DNA of 64,000 bases from Falsigemmobacter intermedius (GCF_004054105.1 NZ_SBLC01000005.1:124001-188000), one strand, 5' to 3'. Shown: positions 8,039 to 16,608, counted from the stretch's first letter. Made by a program: numbers and translations. The notes: a model not told the origin generated them from the sequence alone.

Positions 8039-8778
8039 TGGGACCTTTGCGACTGGCCCTGCAATATGTGCTTTCGGTCCTCTTCATCATCCAGATGTAT
8101 GTGATGATGGCGGTGATCGCGCTGGCGTTTTTCCCCTGGGCGCTGTTTTCGCGTCGCGGGGCGATGATGGCCTGTCATGCCTACTGCGGCTGGGTGCGCT
8201 TTTCAGCGCGCTGGATGGTGGGGCTGCGCAGTGAGATCCGCGGCACGCCGCCCGAAGGGCCGGTGCTGATCGCGTCAAAGCATCAGTCGTTTCTCGATAT
8301 TATTCTGCTCTTCTCGGCGCTGCCGCATCCGCGCTTTGTCATGAAGCGCGAGCTTTTGTTCACGCCGATCCTTGGCCAGTACGCGATGCGGATCGGCTGT
8401 ATCCCGGTCAATCGCGGCAAAGGCATGAGCGCGCTGCGCGAGATGCTGAAGGCGGCGAAGACCGGGCCGCATGCCAATGGACAGCTGATCATTTTCGCCC
8501 AGGGCACCCGGGTCGCACCGGGCGCAAAGGCGCCCTATAAGATCGGCGTCGGTGCGCTTTATCAGGCGCTGAAGCGCGACTGCGTTCCGGCGGCGGTCAA
8601 TGTGGGCCTTTTCTGGCCGCGTCGGGGCCTTTTGCGCAAACCCGGCACCGCTGTGCTTGAGTTTCTGCCCGTCATCCCGCCGGGTCTGAAAGTAGAGCCC
8701 TTCATGCAGGTGCTCGAAGAGGTGGTTGAGGCGCGTTCAGATGCGCTGATGGCTGAGGCTCTGGCCGATAAAGCCTGA
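8038..8778 (+). CDS. plsC: 1-acyl-sn-glycerol-3-phosphate acyltransferase
   Basis: This 246-residue membrane enzyme acylates lysophosphatidic acid to phosphatidic acid. An N-terminal hydrophobic segment (about 10-40) precedes the acyltransferase core. The HX4D motif is KHQSFLDI, followed by MKRELLFTPILG, IPVNRGKG and the substrate motif in the variant form AQGTR (often EGTR). ATG 8038 shares a base with the ftsX TGA; GTG 8035 is an alternative. Placement between ftsX and lipid A genes suggests joint expression of envelope-growth functions. A GC-rich hairpin follows the stop. Confidence 0.93.
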   Translation: MGPLRLALQYVLSVLFIIQMYVMMAVIALAFFPWALFSRRGAMMACHAYCGWVRFSARWMVGLRSEIRGTPPEGPVLIASKHQSFLDIILLFSALPHPRFVMKRELLFTPILGQYAMRIGCIPVNRGKGMSALREMLKAAKTGPHANGQLIIFAQGTRVAPGAKAPYKIGVGALYQALKRDCVPAAVNVGLFWPRRGLLRKPGTAVLEFLPVIPPGLKVEPFMQVLEEVVEARSDALMAEALADKA

Positions 8779-8781
8779 GGC

Positions 8782-8801
8782 GGGGCGGGGCTGCCCGCCC
8801 C
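8782..8801 (+). other. Intergenic hairpin between plsC and the Kdo-transferase-like gene
   Basis: An 8-bp stem, GGGGCGGG/CCCGCCCC, with a 4-nt loop starts 3 nt after the plsC stop. There is no U-tract, so it looks more like an mRNA-stabilising or partial-termination element than a full terminator. It is the only real gap in the ftsE-lpxK run. Confidence 0.55.
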
Positions 8802-8825
8802 TTCGGTCTTGTGAAAGGATGTCCT

Positions 8826-10013
8826 GTGCTTTCTCCCGGTTTGCGGCTCTATCGCTTTTTGCGCGGTGCGGCGCCTGGTGGCACGCAGAGTATCGCCGGA
8901 GAGCGTCCTGCGGGGCGGCTGGCGTGGCTGCATGCGCCCGATGCGGCGGCGGCCTCTGCCTTCACGCCGCTGATGGCGCGGCTGCGGGACGAGGGTCTGG
9001 CCGATCATTTTTTGCTGACCTGTGCCGAACCGGGCGTGGCGGGCACGCTTGAGCCGCCTGCCGACGAGCCTGCACTGGCGGCGGCTTTTCTGGATCACTG
9101 GCGGCCGGATTTCTGCATCTGGGCCAAGGGCGGTCTGCGCCCGGTCCTGCTCTATGCGGCGGCGGCGCGCAGCCTTCCGGTGATCCTGACCGGCGGGGAA
9201 GATCCCGGCCTTGGTGCGGGGCGCATTGTGCCGCGGCTGATGCGGGGGCTTTTTGCCGGGATGTCGCATATCCTTGTCACCGATCAGACGGCGGCGCGCG
9301 CGTTTCTGCGCGTGGGTGCGCCGCCGGCCCGCCTTGAGGTGGCGGGGCGGATGGAGGAGGCCTCGCACAGTCTTCAGGTGCCCGAGGCCGAGCGCGAAGC
9401 ACTGTCGAGGATCCTTGGCACCCGCCCGGTCTGGCTGGCCGTGGGCGTGCCTGAGGAAGAGGAAGATCTGGTGATCCGCGCGCATCTGAAAGCGCTGCAT
9501 GGGGCGCATCGGCTGTTGCTGATCCTTGTTCCCGCCTCTGCGGCGCGGATCCCGACGCTCCTGCGGGAACTGCCGGGGCGCTATGGCCTTGAGACCGGCT
9601 ATCGCGCCGCCGATGAGGACCCGGACGAGGAGACCCAGGTCTATCTGGCCGAGGATGATGAGCCGGGTCTCTGGTACCGCCTGGCCACCCAGGTCTGGGC
9701 CGGGGGCAGCCTGAAAGGCGAGGGGCCGATGCGCCATCCCTTTGAGGCGGCGGCTGCCGGATCTGCTCTGCTGCACGGACCGCGCTTCGGCGCTTTTCAG
9801 ACCGCGCTCGAGCGGCTGCAGGCGGCGGGCGGCTCGCGCCTTGTGACGCGGGGCGAAGACCTGGGGGATGTGGTGGGCGATATGCTGGCGCCCGATCGCT
9901 GTGCGCGGCTGTCGCAGGCGGCCTGGGCCGTCAGTTCAGAGGGCGGTGAGGCCACCGACCGTGTGATTGAGGCGCTGCACGCCCTGCGCGCGCCGAAAGG
10001 ACTGCGCTCATGA
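8826..10013 (+). CDS. Kdo-transferase-like (WaaA/KdtA family) glycosyltransferase with degenerate active site
   Basis: This 395-residue GT-B protein resembles 3-deoxy-D-manno-octulosonic acid transferase. The N-terminal domain has [10 protein letters not shown], where the family has WxHxxSxGE. The middle has [12 protein letters not shown] where METELWP is usual, and the C-terminal half has GGSLKGEG...HPFEAAAAG, close to GGSLVPxGGHNPLEPA. By alignment, the catalytic Glu after His36 is Ala42, and the ETE segment is KGG. The usual N-terminal membrane anchor is also weak. It may be inactive, altered in donor, or structural. GTG 8826 is chosen because AAAGGA precedes it by 6 nt; 8811 is an alternative. 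It overlaps lpxK by ATGA. Confidence 0.8.
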   Translation: MLSPGLRLYRFLRGAAPGGTQSIAGERPAGRLAWLHAPDAAAASAFTPLMARLRDEGLADHFLLTCAEPGVAGTLEPPADEPALAAAFLDHWRPDFCIWAKGGLRPVLLYAAAARSLPVILTGGEDPGLGAGRIVPRLMRGLFAGMSHILVTDQTAARAFLRVGAPPARLEVAGRMEEASHSLQVPEAEREALSRILGTRPVWLAVGVPEEEEDLVIRAHLKALHGAHRLLLILVPASAARIPTLLRELPGRYGLETGYRAADEDPDEETQVYLAEDDEPGLWYRLATQVWAGGSLKGEGPMRHPFEAAAAGSALLHGPRFGAFQTALERLQAAGGSRLVTRGEDLGDVVGDMLAPDRCARLSQAAWAVSSEGGEATDRVIEALHALRAPKGLRS

Positions 10014-11011
10014 GCCATGCTCCCTATTGGTGGTTCACCCCGCCCGAAGCTCCCGATCTGCGCGCAAGGCTGCTGGCCCCGCTGGGCGCGCTCTATGCCG
10101 CTGCCACTGCCAGGCGGGTGGCGCGCGCAGCACAGGGGTATCGTGCGGGGGTGCCGGTGATCTGCGTTGGAAATATCAATGCAGGCGGCACCGGTAAGAC
10201 TCCCACGACCATCCTTCTGGCGCAGCGTCTCTCCGGGCCGGGGCGGCGGGTCTTTATCGTCTCTCGCGGCCATGGCGGCAGCCTGACGGGGCCGGTTGTC
10301 GTGGATCCCGCCCGCCACCGCGCCGCAGAGACCGGGGATGAGCCGCTGTTGCTGGCCGCCTTTGCGCCGGTCATCATCGCGCGCGACCGCGCCGCCGGGG
10401 TGAAGCTGGCGGAGGCTGAGGGGGCGGATCTGATTCTACTTGATGACGGGCATCAGAACCCTTCGGTTCAAAAGGATCTCTCCATCGTGGTGGTGGATGC
10501 CCATCGCGGCTTTGGCAACGGGCGCTGCCTGCCGGCCGGACCTCTGCGCGAGCCGGTGGGGCCGGGTCTGGCGCGGGCGGATCTTCTGCTCTCCATCGGT
10601 CCTGAGGTGGCTCAGGAGCGGTTTTTCAATACATGGGGGGCTGCGATCGCCGGGGTGGATCATCTGCGCGCGGTCCTGAAGCCTCTGCAGATGGGGATGG
10701 ACTGGCAGGGAGAGCGGGTGATCGCTTTTGCCGGGATCGGCCATCCCGAAAAGTTCTTCGCCACGCTGCGCGGTGAAGGGGCTGAGCTTGTCGGCACCGT
10801 GGCGCTGGGCGATCACGAGGTTTTTGCCCCTGCGCTGCTGACCCGGCTGGAGCAGGAGGCAAAGCTGAAGGCGGCGCAGCTTGTGACCACGGAAAAAGAT
10901 GCAGCCCGTCTGCCGGATCATTTCCGCCGCAAAGTCCTGACCCTGCCGGTCCGGCTTGAGGTGACGGGCGGGGAAGACCACCTGGCGGCGGCACTGGCGC
11001 GGCTGGGCTGA
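10010..11011 (+). CDS. lpxK: Tetraacyldisaccharide 4'-kinase
   Basis: This 333-residue inner-membrane-associated enzyme phosphorylates the 4' position of the lipid A disaccharide to make lipid IVA. The P-loop is [14 protein letters not shown] (near 50-63), [14 protein letters not shown] holds the DDGxQ motif, and [11 protein letters not shown] and TTEKDAARL are also family signatures. The N-terminus (APYWWFTP) is the expected membrane-proximal helix region. It is translationally coupled to the upstream Kdo-transferase-like gene and ends the ftsE operon at a strong bidirectional terminator. Confidence 0.96.
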   Translation: MSHAPYWWFTPPEAPDLRARLLAPLGALYAAATARRVARAAQGYRAGVPVICVGNINAGGTGKTPTTILLAQRLSGPGRRVFIVSRGHGGSLTGPVVVDPARHRAAETGDEPLLLAAFAPVIIARDRAAGVKLAEAEGADLILLDDGHQNPSVQKDLSIVVVDAHRGFGNGRCLPAGPLREPVGPGLARADLLLSIGPEVAQERFFNTWGAAIAGVDHLRAVLKPLQMGMDWQGERVIAFAGIGHPEKFFATLRGEGAELVGTVALGDHEVFAPALLTRLEQEAKLKAAQLVTTEKDAARLPDHFRRKVLTLPVRLEVTGGEDHLAAALARLG

Positions 11012-11075
11012 GTGTTCTTCGGAGAGAGGTTCCGATTTGCCGCGGGTTGATTTGCCTCTCATGTCATAATGTCAA

Positions 11076-11105
11076 AAGACCCCGGCCATGGCCGGGGTCT
11101 TTGGT
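11076..11105. terminator. Bidirectional terminator between lpxK and the NCS2 permease
   Basis: The perfect palindrome AGACCCCGGCC/GGCCGGGGTCT is flanked by A-rich sequence on the left and TTT on the right. It lies between convergent genes and can serve both. Confidence 0.88.
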
Positions 11106-11137
11106 CTGTCAGCCTGTGAGCTGGCGCGACAGGCGCT

Positions 11138-12616
11138 TTAGTGGTCAGCCTGCATCGCGGCCGCGCGGGCCTCTTCCTCAGAGCCTTTCGCGCCGTTGAA
11201 AAAGGCGTTCAGGCCGACGGCGGAGAGCGAGGCCAGAAGAATGCCGCTTTCGATCAGCGGATGAAGGTCATGGGGCAGCCAGATCAGGTAGTTCGGTGCG
11301 ATCAGCGGGATCATCCCCATGCCCAGCGAAACCGCGACGATAAAGAGATTGGAGCGGTTGGTGGCGAAATTCACGCCCGCCAGAATGCGCACGCCGGTTG
11401 CGGCGACCATGCCGAACATCACGATGCCCGCACCGCCCAGCACCATCGTCGGGATCGATTCCACCAGGGCTGCGACCTTTGGCAAAAGGCCAAGGACGAT
11501 CAGAATGACACCGCCCGCCACGCAGACCCAGCGCGAGCGGATCCCCGTCACGCCGACAAGGCCCACGTTCTGGCTGAAGGAGGTATAGGGGAAAGTGTTG
11601 AAGATGCCGCCGATCAGCGTGCCAAGCCCGTCAGTGCGCAGACCTGCGGAAAGGCTCGCGCGGCTCAGCGGTTTTTCAGTCATGTCGCTGAGCGCCAGAA
11701 ACATCCCGGTGGATTCGATCATCACCACGATCATCACCAGGGTCATGGTCAGGATGAGGATCGGATCAAAGGTCGGCATGCCAAAGTGGAAGGGCAGCAC
11801 GATCCCCACCCAATCGGCATGGCCGACTTTTTCAAAGCCCATCTGGCCGCTGAGGACGGCCACCACAATGCCGATCAGAATGCCAAGGAGGACCGAAATA
11901 TTGGCGATGAAGCCGCGGCCGAATTTCGCGATCAGCAGGATCGAGGCCAGCACCACAGCCGAGACCAGCATGGCTCCCCGGGTTGCATAGGCCGGGTTAT
12001 CAAGGCTGGGCGCAAGACGCACCCCCGCCGGCGGAGCGGGCAGGCCCGCAGCGGCCGCCGCTTCGGTTGCGGCGGTCAGCCATTCGACATGGGCGGGATC
12101 AACGATTTTAGGGGCGGTGGGGCCGACCGGGGTTCCGAAGATCCAGTTGATCCCGACCCGCATCAGGCTGACGCCGATGACGAGGATGATGGTCCCGGTG
12201 ACCACCGGAGGAAAGATGCGCAAAAGCCGCGAGATCAGCGGGGCGATGAAGATCCCGATTACACCTGCGCCGATGATGGAGCCGAAGATGGCGCGTGCGC
12301 CCTCATATCCGGGGTTGGTCTGGGCCATGGCGACCATGGGGCCGACGGCGGCGAAAGTGACGCCCATCATGACGGGAAGCTTCACCCCGAACCAGGGCCC
12401 TGCGCCGAGGGCCTGGATGAGGGTTGCGATGCCGCAGACGAAAAGATCTGCCGAGATCAGAAAGGCCACATCTTCCGGCGAAAGCTGCAGCGCGCGGCCC
12501 ACGATCAGGGGCACCGCCACTGCGCCTGCATACATCACCAGAACATGCTGAAAGCCGAGCGCGAAAAGTCTCGGGGGTGGCAGAATTTCGTCCACCGGGT
12601 GGATGCTGCGGGTCAT
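11138..12616 (-). CDS. NCS2-family nucleobase (urate/xanthine-type) permease
   Basis: This 492-residue inner-membrane transporter has about 12-14 helices. It shows the N-terminal LGFQHVLVMYAGAVAVPLIVG, the PVMMGVTFAAVGPM helix and the NCS2 signature region NTFPYTSFSQNVGLVGVTG, which follows the transport-critical IESTGMF helix. NCS2 proteins drive purine uptake with protons or sodium. Its place downstream of allA, allE and puuE-uraD makes urate or a related purine the likely substrate. No single residue I can read separates urate from xanthine specificity. Confidence 0.92.
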   Translation of the reverse strand: MTRSIHPVDEILPPPRLFALGFQHVLVMYAGAVAVPLIVGRALQLSPEDVAFLISADLFVCGIATLIQALGAGPWFGVKLPVMMGVTFAAVGPMVAMAQTNPGYEGARAIFGSIIGAGVIGIFIAPLISRLLRIFPPVVTGTIILVIGVSLMRVGINWIFGTPVGPTAPKIVDPAHVEWLTAATEAAAAAGLPAPPAGVRLAPSLDNPAYATRGAMLVSAVVLASILLIAKFGRGFIANISVLLGILIGIVVAVLSGQMGFEKVGHADWVGIVLPFHFGMPTFDPILILTMTLVMIVVMIESTGMFLALSDMTEKPLSRASLSAGLRTDGLGTLIGGIFNTFPYTSFSQNVGLVGVTGIRSRWVCVAGGVILIVLGLLPKVAALVESIPTMVLGGAGIVMFGMVAATGVRILAGVNFATNRSNLFIVAVSLGMGMIPLIAPNYLIWLPHDLHPLIESGILLASLSAVGLNAFFNGAKGSEEEARAAAMQADH

Positions 12617-12697
12617 TGGTCTCTCTCCCTCGGGCGCGGCAGTAAGGACGGCAAGAGCCTGTGACCGCGCCCGGTCACAGCCTTGGGGCAGGGGGTA

Positions 12698-13186
12698 TCA
12701 GCTTTGCGGGGCGATCACCGTGAAGGGCTGATCATAGGTGAATTCTTCGAGGTTGGGCGTGGCGCCAATACGGTCGACCACCGCGAAAAGCCCCGGCGCC
12801 TGCAGGGGCGTCAGGACGCCGTGCCAGGTGCCGCGGTGAAAATTGATCGCCTGACCGGGGGCGGACAGAAAGGCCCGCGGTTTTGCCTGCGGCCCATCGG
12901 CGACGATAATGAGGAAGCCGTGCTCAGACATCGGGATGAAGGCCTGGCTGCCGTCAGGATGACGTTCGATGAGGCTGAATTCATAGGGCAGGCTGCGGGG
13001 GCGGGCGTTGAAAAGCGAGATGCCCGCGCGGCCCTCGGGGCCGAAGTCCAGAGCGGCACGGTCATTGTGGCGCTGGCACCAGCCCTCATTGATGAGGCGG
13101 AACTCTCCCGTGGCCTCCAGAACGTCGCCGTAGGGGGCGAAGGCTTCGGCGGTCAGGGGTTCGGGCGTGATCCGGCGATCTGTCAT
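12698..13186 (-). CDS. allA: Ureidoglycolate lyase
   Basis: This 162-residue cytosolic cupin-like enzyme splits ureidoglycolate into glyoxylate and urea, the last ureide step. Family features are the PEPLTAEAFAPYGDVLEA start, FNARPRSLPYEFSLIERHP, SQAFIPM and INFHRGTWHGVLTPL, which holds the active-site His region. Length is normal (about 160). It lies between allE and the permease gene on the same strand, with a GC-rich palindromic repeat just upstream, so it may have reduced read-through from allE. Confidence 0.95.
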   Translation of the reverse strand: MTDRRITPEPLTAEAFAPYGDVLEATGEFRLINEGWCQRHNDRAALDFGPEGRAGISLFNARPRSLPYEFSLIERHPDGSQAFIPMSEHGFLIIVADGPQAKPRAFLSAPGQAINFHRGTWHGVLTPLQAPGLFAVVDRIGATPNLEEFTYDQPFTVIAPQS

Positions 13187-13210
13187 TTGCGGCCTTTGTT
13201 CTGGTGGTGA

Positions 13211-13260
13211 GGCCGGGGGCTGCCTGCCCCCGGACCCCCGGGAGTATTTTTAAAAAGCCA
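13211..13260. repeat. GC-rich palindromic intergenic repeat (copy 2)
   Basis: The hairpin CCGGGGGC/GCCCCCGG (13213-13233) is followed by ACCCCCGGGAGTATTTTT and an A/T-rich tail. It lies between allE and allA. The hairpin arms and the following CCCCCG tract match copy 1 (1546-1610) and resemble copy 3 (25425-25500). On the plus strand it looks terminator-like, but both flanking genes run on the minus strand. Confidence 0.65.
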
Positions 13261-13266
13261 ATCTGC

Positions 13267-14109
13267 TCAGCGGGCGGGGCCGAAGGCGCCGGGGCCGCGC
13301 AGTTTTGCGTGGCGGTTGACGTCTTTGTAGAGCAGGTAGCGGAAAGGCTCGGGGCCGGCGGCGTAGCAGGCCTGGGGGCAATAGGCGCGCAGCCACATGA
13401 AATCACCCGCCTCAACCTCAATCCAGTCCTGGTTGAGTTTATAGACCGCCTTGCCTTCGAGCACGTAGAGGCCATGTTCCATGACATGGGTTTCCTCAAA
13501 GGGGATGACGCCGCCGGGCCGGAAGGTCACGATATTGACATGGGCATCGTGGCGCAGATCGTCGGGTTCAACAAAGCGGGTGGTGCCCCAGCGCTCATCG
13601 GTGTCGGGCATCCAGCGCACGGCCACGTCCTGATCGCGGTTGACGAAGCTTTCGGGGGGGGCGATCCCCTGAGCCGGCTCCCAGATTTTGCGCAGCCAGT
13701 GGAAGCGGGCCGGGGTGGATCCGGTCGCTTTGAGGGCCCATTGGGTGCCGGGTGCGATATAGGCATAGGAGCCGCCGGTCAGAGCATGGGTCTGACCGTT
13801 CAGGGTGAGGCTGGCCTCGCCTGCGGTGAAAAAGAGCCAGGACTGGGCACCGGGATCGTTGTCGGGGGTTTCGGAGCCGCCGCCCGGGCTGACCTCCATG
13901 ACATATTGCGAGAAGGTCTCCGCAAAGCCCGACATCGGGCGGGCGATCATCCAGAGGCGGGTATCGGTCCAGCCCGGCAGATAGCTGGTGACGATATCTG
14001 AGAAGCAGCCCTTCGGGATGAAGGCATAGGCCTCGGTGAAAACCGCACGCTGGGTCATCAGGGCGGTCTGCGGGGGCAGGCCGCCGGTGGGGAAGAAATA
14101 GCCGCTCAT
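13267..14109 (-). CDS. allE: (S)-ureidoglycine aminohydrolase (bicupin)
   Basis: This 280-residue protein has two cupin domains. The second carries the Mn-binding pattern around FEETHVMEHGLYVLEG with AGDFMWLRAYCPQACYA; the first spans about 55-130 with the GSYAYIAPGTQW strand. It converts ureidoglycine to ureidoglycolate plus ammonia, directly before AllA. The ATG overlaps the puuE-uraD stop (ATGA). Older annotations call this family allantoicase-like or bifunctional; the aminohydrolase role is the better supported one. Confidence 0.92.
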   Translation of the reverse strand: MSGYFFPTGGLPPQTALMTQRAVFTEAYAFIPKGCFSDIVTSYLPGWTDTRLWMIARPMSGFAETFSQYVMEVSPGGGSETPDNDPGAQSWLFFTAGEASLTLNGQTHALTGGSYAYIAPGTQWALKATGSTPARFHWLRKIWEPAQGIAPPESFVNRDQDVAVRWMPDTDERWGTTRFVEPDDLRHDAHVNIVTFRPGGVIPFEETHVMEHGLYVLEGKAVYKLNQDWIEVEAGDFMWLRAYCPQACYAAGPEPFRYLLYKDVNRHAKLRGPGAFGPAR

Positions 14110-15506
14110 TTCAACAGATCCTTCAGGCGCAGTTCTGCGATGCGTTCGACCTGCCTGCAGGCCTCGGCGAATTCGGTGGCATTGTCGTTGGCAATCCGGG
14201 CGCGGAAGGCGGCGAGGATTGAGGATTTGGTGTGATCGCGCACGGCGATGATGAAGGGAAAGCCGTGACGCGTTGTGTAGTCGGCGTTCAGCTGTTCAAA
14301 AGTTGCGCGTTCCTCATCCGTCAGCGCGTCGAGGGCGGCGCTGGCCTGTTCGGCGGTGGACTCGGCCGTGAGCCGTTTCGCCTGGGCGAGTTTGCCGGCG
14401 AGATCGGGGTGTGCGCGCAGCACACCGAGGCGTTCTTCTTCGCTGGCCGAGCGAAAGGCGCGGGCAAGGAGCGAATGGACGCCCGTGGCGCTGTCATGGG
14501 CCGGGCCCATTTCCATCTCAAAGGCGCGTTCGGCAATCCAGGGGGAATGCTCAAAGATGCCGCCGAATTTGGCGACAAAGGCCTCGCGCGACATCTGCGA
14601 GGGGCGTTCGCGGCGCCGGGCCGGGTGTTTTGCGGCCCAGTGCTCGGCGATCTGGGTGCGGGTGGCAAACCAGGCGCCGCCTTTGGCCTGCGCATAATCC
14701 AGGAAGCGGATGAGACCCGCGATTTTGCCCGGTCGCCCGATCAGGCGGCAGTGCAGACCGATGGAGAACATCCGGCCGCCTTCGGCGTGAAGCACGTCGA
14801 AGCTGTCCTTGAGGTATTGGAAGAACTGCTCGCCCTCGATGTAGCCGGGCGCGGTCGCAAAGCGCATGTCGTTGGCTTCGAGGGTATAGGGGATGACCAG
14901 CTGATCGCGGTCGCCCGCTTCCATCCAATAGGGCAGATCGTCGTCATAGGTATCCGAGATCCAGTCGAAGCCCTCTTCGGCGGTCAGCCGCACGGTGTTC
15001 ATCGAGCAGCGCCCGGTGTACCAGCCGCGCGGGCGTGCACCGGTGACTTCGGTGTGCAGGCGGATGGCTTCGCGGATCTGGCGGCGCTCTTCCTCCTCGG
15101 GCATGTCTTTATGCTCGACCCATTTCAACCCGTGGCTGGCGATATCCCAGCCCGCGCTTTGCATGGCGGCGACCTGCTCAGGCGCGCGGGCCAGAGCGGT
15201 GGCCACGCCGTAGATGGTGACGGGCAGATTGCGCGAGGTGAAGAGGCGGTGCAGACGCCAGAAGCCGGCACGCGCGCCATAGTCGTAGATCGATTCCATG
15301 TTCCAGTGGCGCTGGCCCGGCCATTGCGCGGCGCCGGCGATATCGGAGAGGAAGGCTTCTGACTGGCCATCGCCATGCAGAATGTTGTTCTCGCCACCCT
15401 CTTCGTAATTCAGCACCAGGCTGATGGCGACGCGTGCGCCGCCCGGCCAGTCTGCTGCCGGGGGGGTGGGGCCATAGCCGGTGAAATCACGGGGGTAACG
15501 CTGCAT
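14106..15506 (-). CDS. puuE-uraD: Allantoinase PuuE fused to OHCU decarboxylase UraD
   Basis: This 466-residue protein has two enzymes. Residues about 1-300 are a polysaccharide-deacetylase-fold allantoinase of the PuuE type (YPRDFTGYG, LNYEEGGENN, WDIASHGLKWVEH, HCRLIGRPGK), which opens allantoin to allantoate. Residues about 305-466 are 2-oxo-4-hydroxy-4-carboxy-5-ureidoimidazoline decarboxylase (REAFVAKFGGIFEHSPWIAE, LLRAHPDLAGKLA, NADYTTRHGFPFIIAVR). The fused steps are consecutive, so intermediate handling could be coupled. The same fusion is known in other alphaproteobacteria. AAGGAG lies 6 nt before ATG 15506. It is divergent from hiuH, the step before UraD. Confidence 0.93.
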   Translation of the reverse strand: MQRYPRDFTGYGPTPPAADWPGGARVAISLVLNYEEGGENNILHGDGQSEAFLSDIAGAAQWPGQRHWNMESIYDYGARAGFWRLHRLFTSRNLPVTIYGVATALARAPEQVAAMQSAGWDIASHGLKWVEHKDMPEEEERRQIREAIRLHTEVTGARPRGWYTGRCSMNTVRLTAEEGFDWISDTYDDDLPYWMEAGDRDQLVIPYTLEANDMRFATAPGYIEGEQFFQYLKDSFDVLHAEGGRMFSIGLHCRLIGRPGKIAGLIRFLDYAQAKGGAWFATRTQIAEHWAAKHPARRRERPSQMSREAFVAKFGGIFEHSPWIAERAFEMEMGPAHDSATGVHSLLARAFRSASEEERLGVLRAHPDLAGKLAQAKRLTAESTAEQASAALDALTDEERATFEQLNADYTTRHGFPFIIAVRDHTKSSILAAFRARIANDNATEFAEACRQVERIAELRLKDLLK

Positions 15507-15561
15507 CTCGCTCTCCTTGCCATCTGCGAAGGAGAATTTACCCTGAAAATGCGGAGATGTG

Positions 15562-15573
15562 TTTTCAAGAAAA
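15562..15573. promoter_or_regulatory. Short palindrome in the puuE-uraD / hiuH divergent region
   Basis: TTTTC-AA-GAAAA is a perfect 12-bp palindrome, 56 nt upstream of the puuE-uraD start. It could be an operator half of the divergent control region. No regulator gene is adjacent. Confidence 0.35.
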
Positions 15574-15606
15574 TCCCGAAAGACCTATGCTCAGGTAAGA
15601 ATCGCG

Positions 15607-15629
15607 CTTTGCCGTTCCGCGCGGCAAAG
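15607..15629. promoter_or_regulatory. Inverted repeat upstream of hiuH, candidate operator
   Basis: Eight-bp arms CTTTGCCG/CGGCAAAG are separated by 7 nt, giving a 23-bp dyad 35 nt before the hiuH ATG. Size and symmetry suit a dimeric repressor site controlling both arms of the ureide cluster. It could alternatively form a leader hairpin in the hiuH mRNA. Confidence 0.4.
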
Positions 15630-15664
15630 TACTGCAAATCCGGGCAGTTGTGAAAGGAAGTCTG

Positions 15665-16021
15665 ATGGCGGGATGGCTGACCACCCATGTGCTTGATACC
15701 GCGCGGGGCTGCCCGGCGGAGGGGTTGAGCATCACACTTTACCGTCTCGACGGGGATCGCCGCGAAGAGCTGGTGACGCTGGTCACCAATTCGGACGGCC
15801 GCACCGACAGCCATATTCTGCCTGCAGAAACCTTCCACACCGGGCAGTATGAGCTTCTGTTCCGCGCCGGGGAGTATCTGCGGGCCACGGGGCAGGCGGG
15901 GGCGGATCCGCTGTTCCTTGATGAGGTTCCGATTCGTTTCGGCATGTCAGATCCTGAGGCGCATTATCATGTGCCGCTGCTGCTCTCTCCCTTCGCCTAT
16001 TCGACCTATCGGGGCTCGTGA
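15665..16021 (+). CDS. hiuH: 5-hydroxyisourate hydrolase (transthyretin-like)
   Basis: This 118-residue enzyme hydrolyses 5-hydroxyisourate to OHCU, the substrate of UraD. It has the N-terminal signature [10 protein letters not shown], the central Arg/His strand, and the C-terminal [18 protein letters not shown] ending in the YRGS tetrapeptide that separates hydrolases from transthyretins. No signal peptide, so cytosolic. AAGGAAG lies 5-6 nt before ATG 15665; the frame stays open to 15650. Divergent from puuE-uraD, and followed within a few bases by a GNAT gene. Confidence 0.96.
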   Translation: MAGWLTTHVLDTARGCPAEGLSITLYRLDGDRREELVTLVTNSDGRTDSHILPAETFHTGQYELLFRAGEYLRATGQAGADPLFLDEVPIRFGMSDPEAHYHVPLLLSPFAYSTYRGS

Positions 16022-16031
16022 GGTGGCTTTG

Positions 16032-16475
16032 GTGATTCGCGCGCCGCAGGCGGGCGACCGGGAGGCCTGGGGGCGGCTTTATCAGGGCTATGCCGCGTTT
16101 TACCGCTCTGAGCAGAGCGAAGAGATGCGCGAGCGGGTCTGGTCCTGGATCTTGGAAGGCCGCGCCGGGCAGCAGGCGCGGGTCGCAGAGCTTGACGGGC
16201 GCCTCGTTGGTCTGGCGCATTTCCGGCCCTTCCTGCGTCCGCTGGCGGCCAGCACAGGCGGCTATCTTGATGATCTCTTTGTAGAACCCGGCACCCGAGG
16301 GGCCGGCGTTGGCCGGGCGCTTTTGCTGGAACTGGGTGAGGTTGCGCAGCGCGAGGGCTGGTCTGTGATCCGCTGGATCACCGCCAGCGACAATGCCACG
16401 GCCCGCAGCCTCTATGACACTCTGGCCAAAGCGACGCCTTGGGTGACTTATGATCTGACGCCCGGGGCCTCTTAA
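16032..16475 (+). CDS. GNAT-family N-acetyltransferase
   Basis: This 147-residue protein has the GNAT acetyl-CoA-binding core, LDDLFVEPGTRGAGVGRALL, with RGAGVG as the pyrophosphate loop, followed by ITASDNATARSLYDTLA (motif B). The acceptor substrate is unknown. The start is uncertain: GTG 16023 and GTG 16032 are both in frame, and GAGGTGG at 16020-16026 best fits 16032. It begins right behind hiuH, so co-transcription is likely, but no step of ureide breakdown needs an acetyltransferase. A terminator-like hairpin follows. Confidence 0.85.
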   Translation: MIRAPQAGDREAWGRLYQGYAAFYRSEQSEEMRERVWSWILEGRAGQQARVAELDGRLVGLAHFRPFLRPLAASTGGYLDDLFVEPGTRGAGVGRALLLELGEVAQREGWSVIRWITASDNATARSLYDTLAKATPWVTYDLTPGAS

Positions 16476-16545
16476 GTCATTGAAACTCATAAAGGGATAG
16501 CGGGCGGGCATTGACCTTGCCCCCGTCTGCCGACAAAATTGACAG

Positions 16546-16573
16546 AGCCCGTACCGAGGAGGTGCGGGCTTTG
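16546..16573 (+). terminator. Probable terminator after the GNAT gene
   Basis: The stem AGCCCGTACC/GGTGCGGGCT (one G-U wobble) with a 5-nt loop is followed by TTGG only. The U-tract is weak, so termination may be partial. Confidence 0.55.
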
Positions 16574-16608
16574 GCGTCTATCGCAGGCCGTATTAATTTA
16601 TTTTAAGG

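Noticed and set aside
11141-12664. A 507-codon open frame on the plus strand opposite the NCS2 permease
   Set aside because: The translation is dominated by Asp, His, Gly and Arg with no hydrophobic core, as expected for the antisense of a membrane protein gene.
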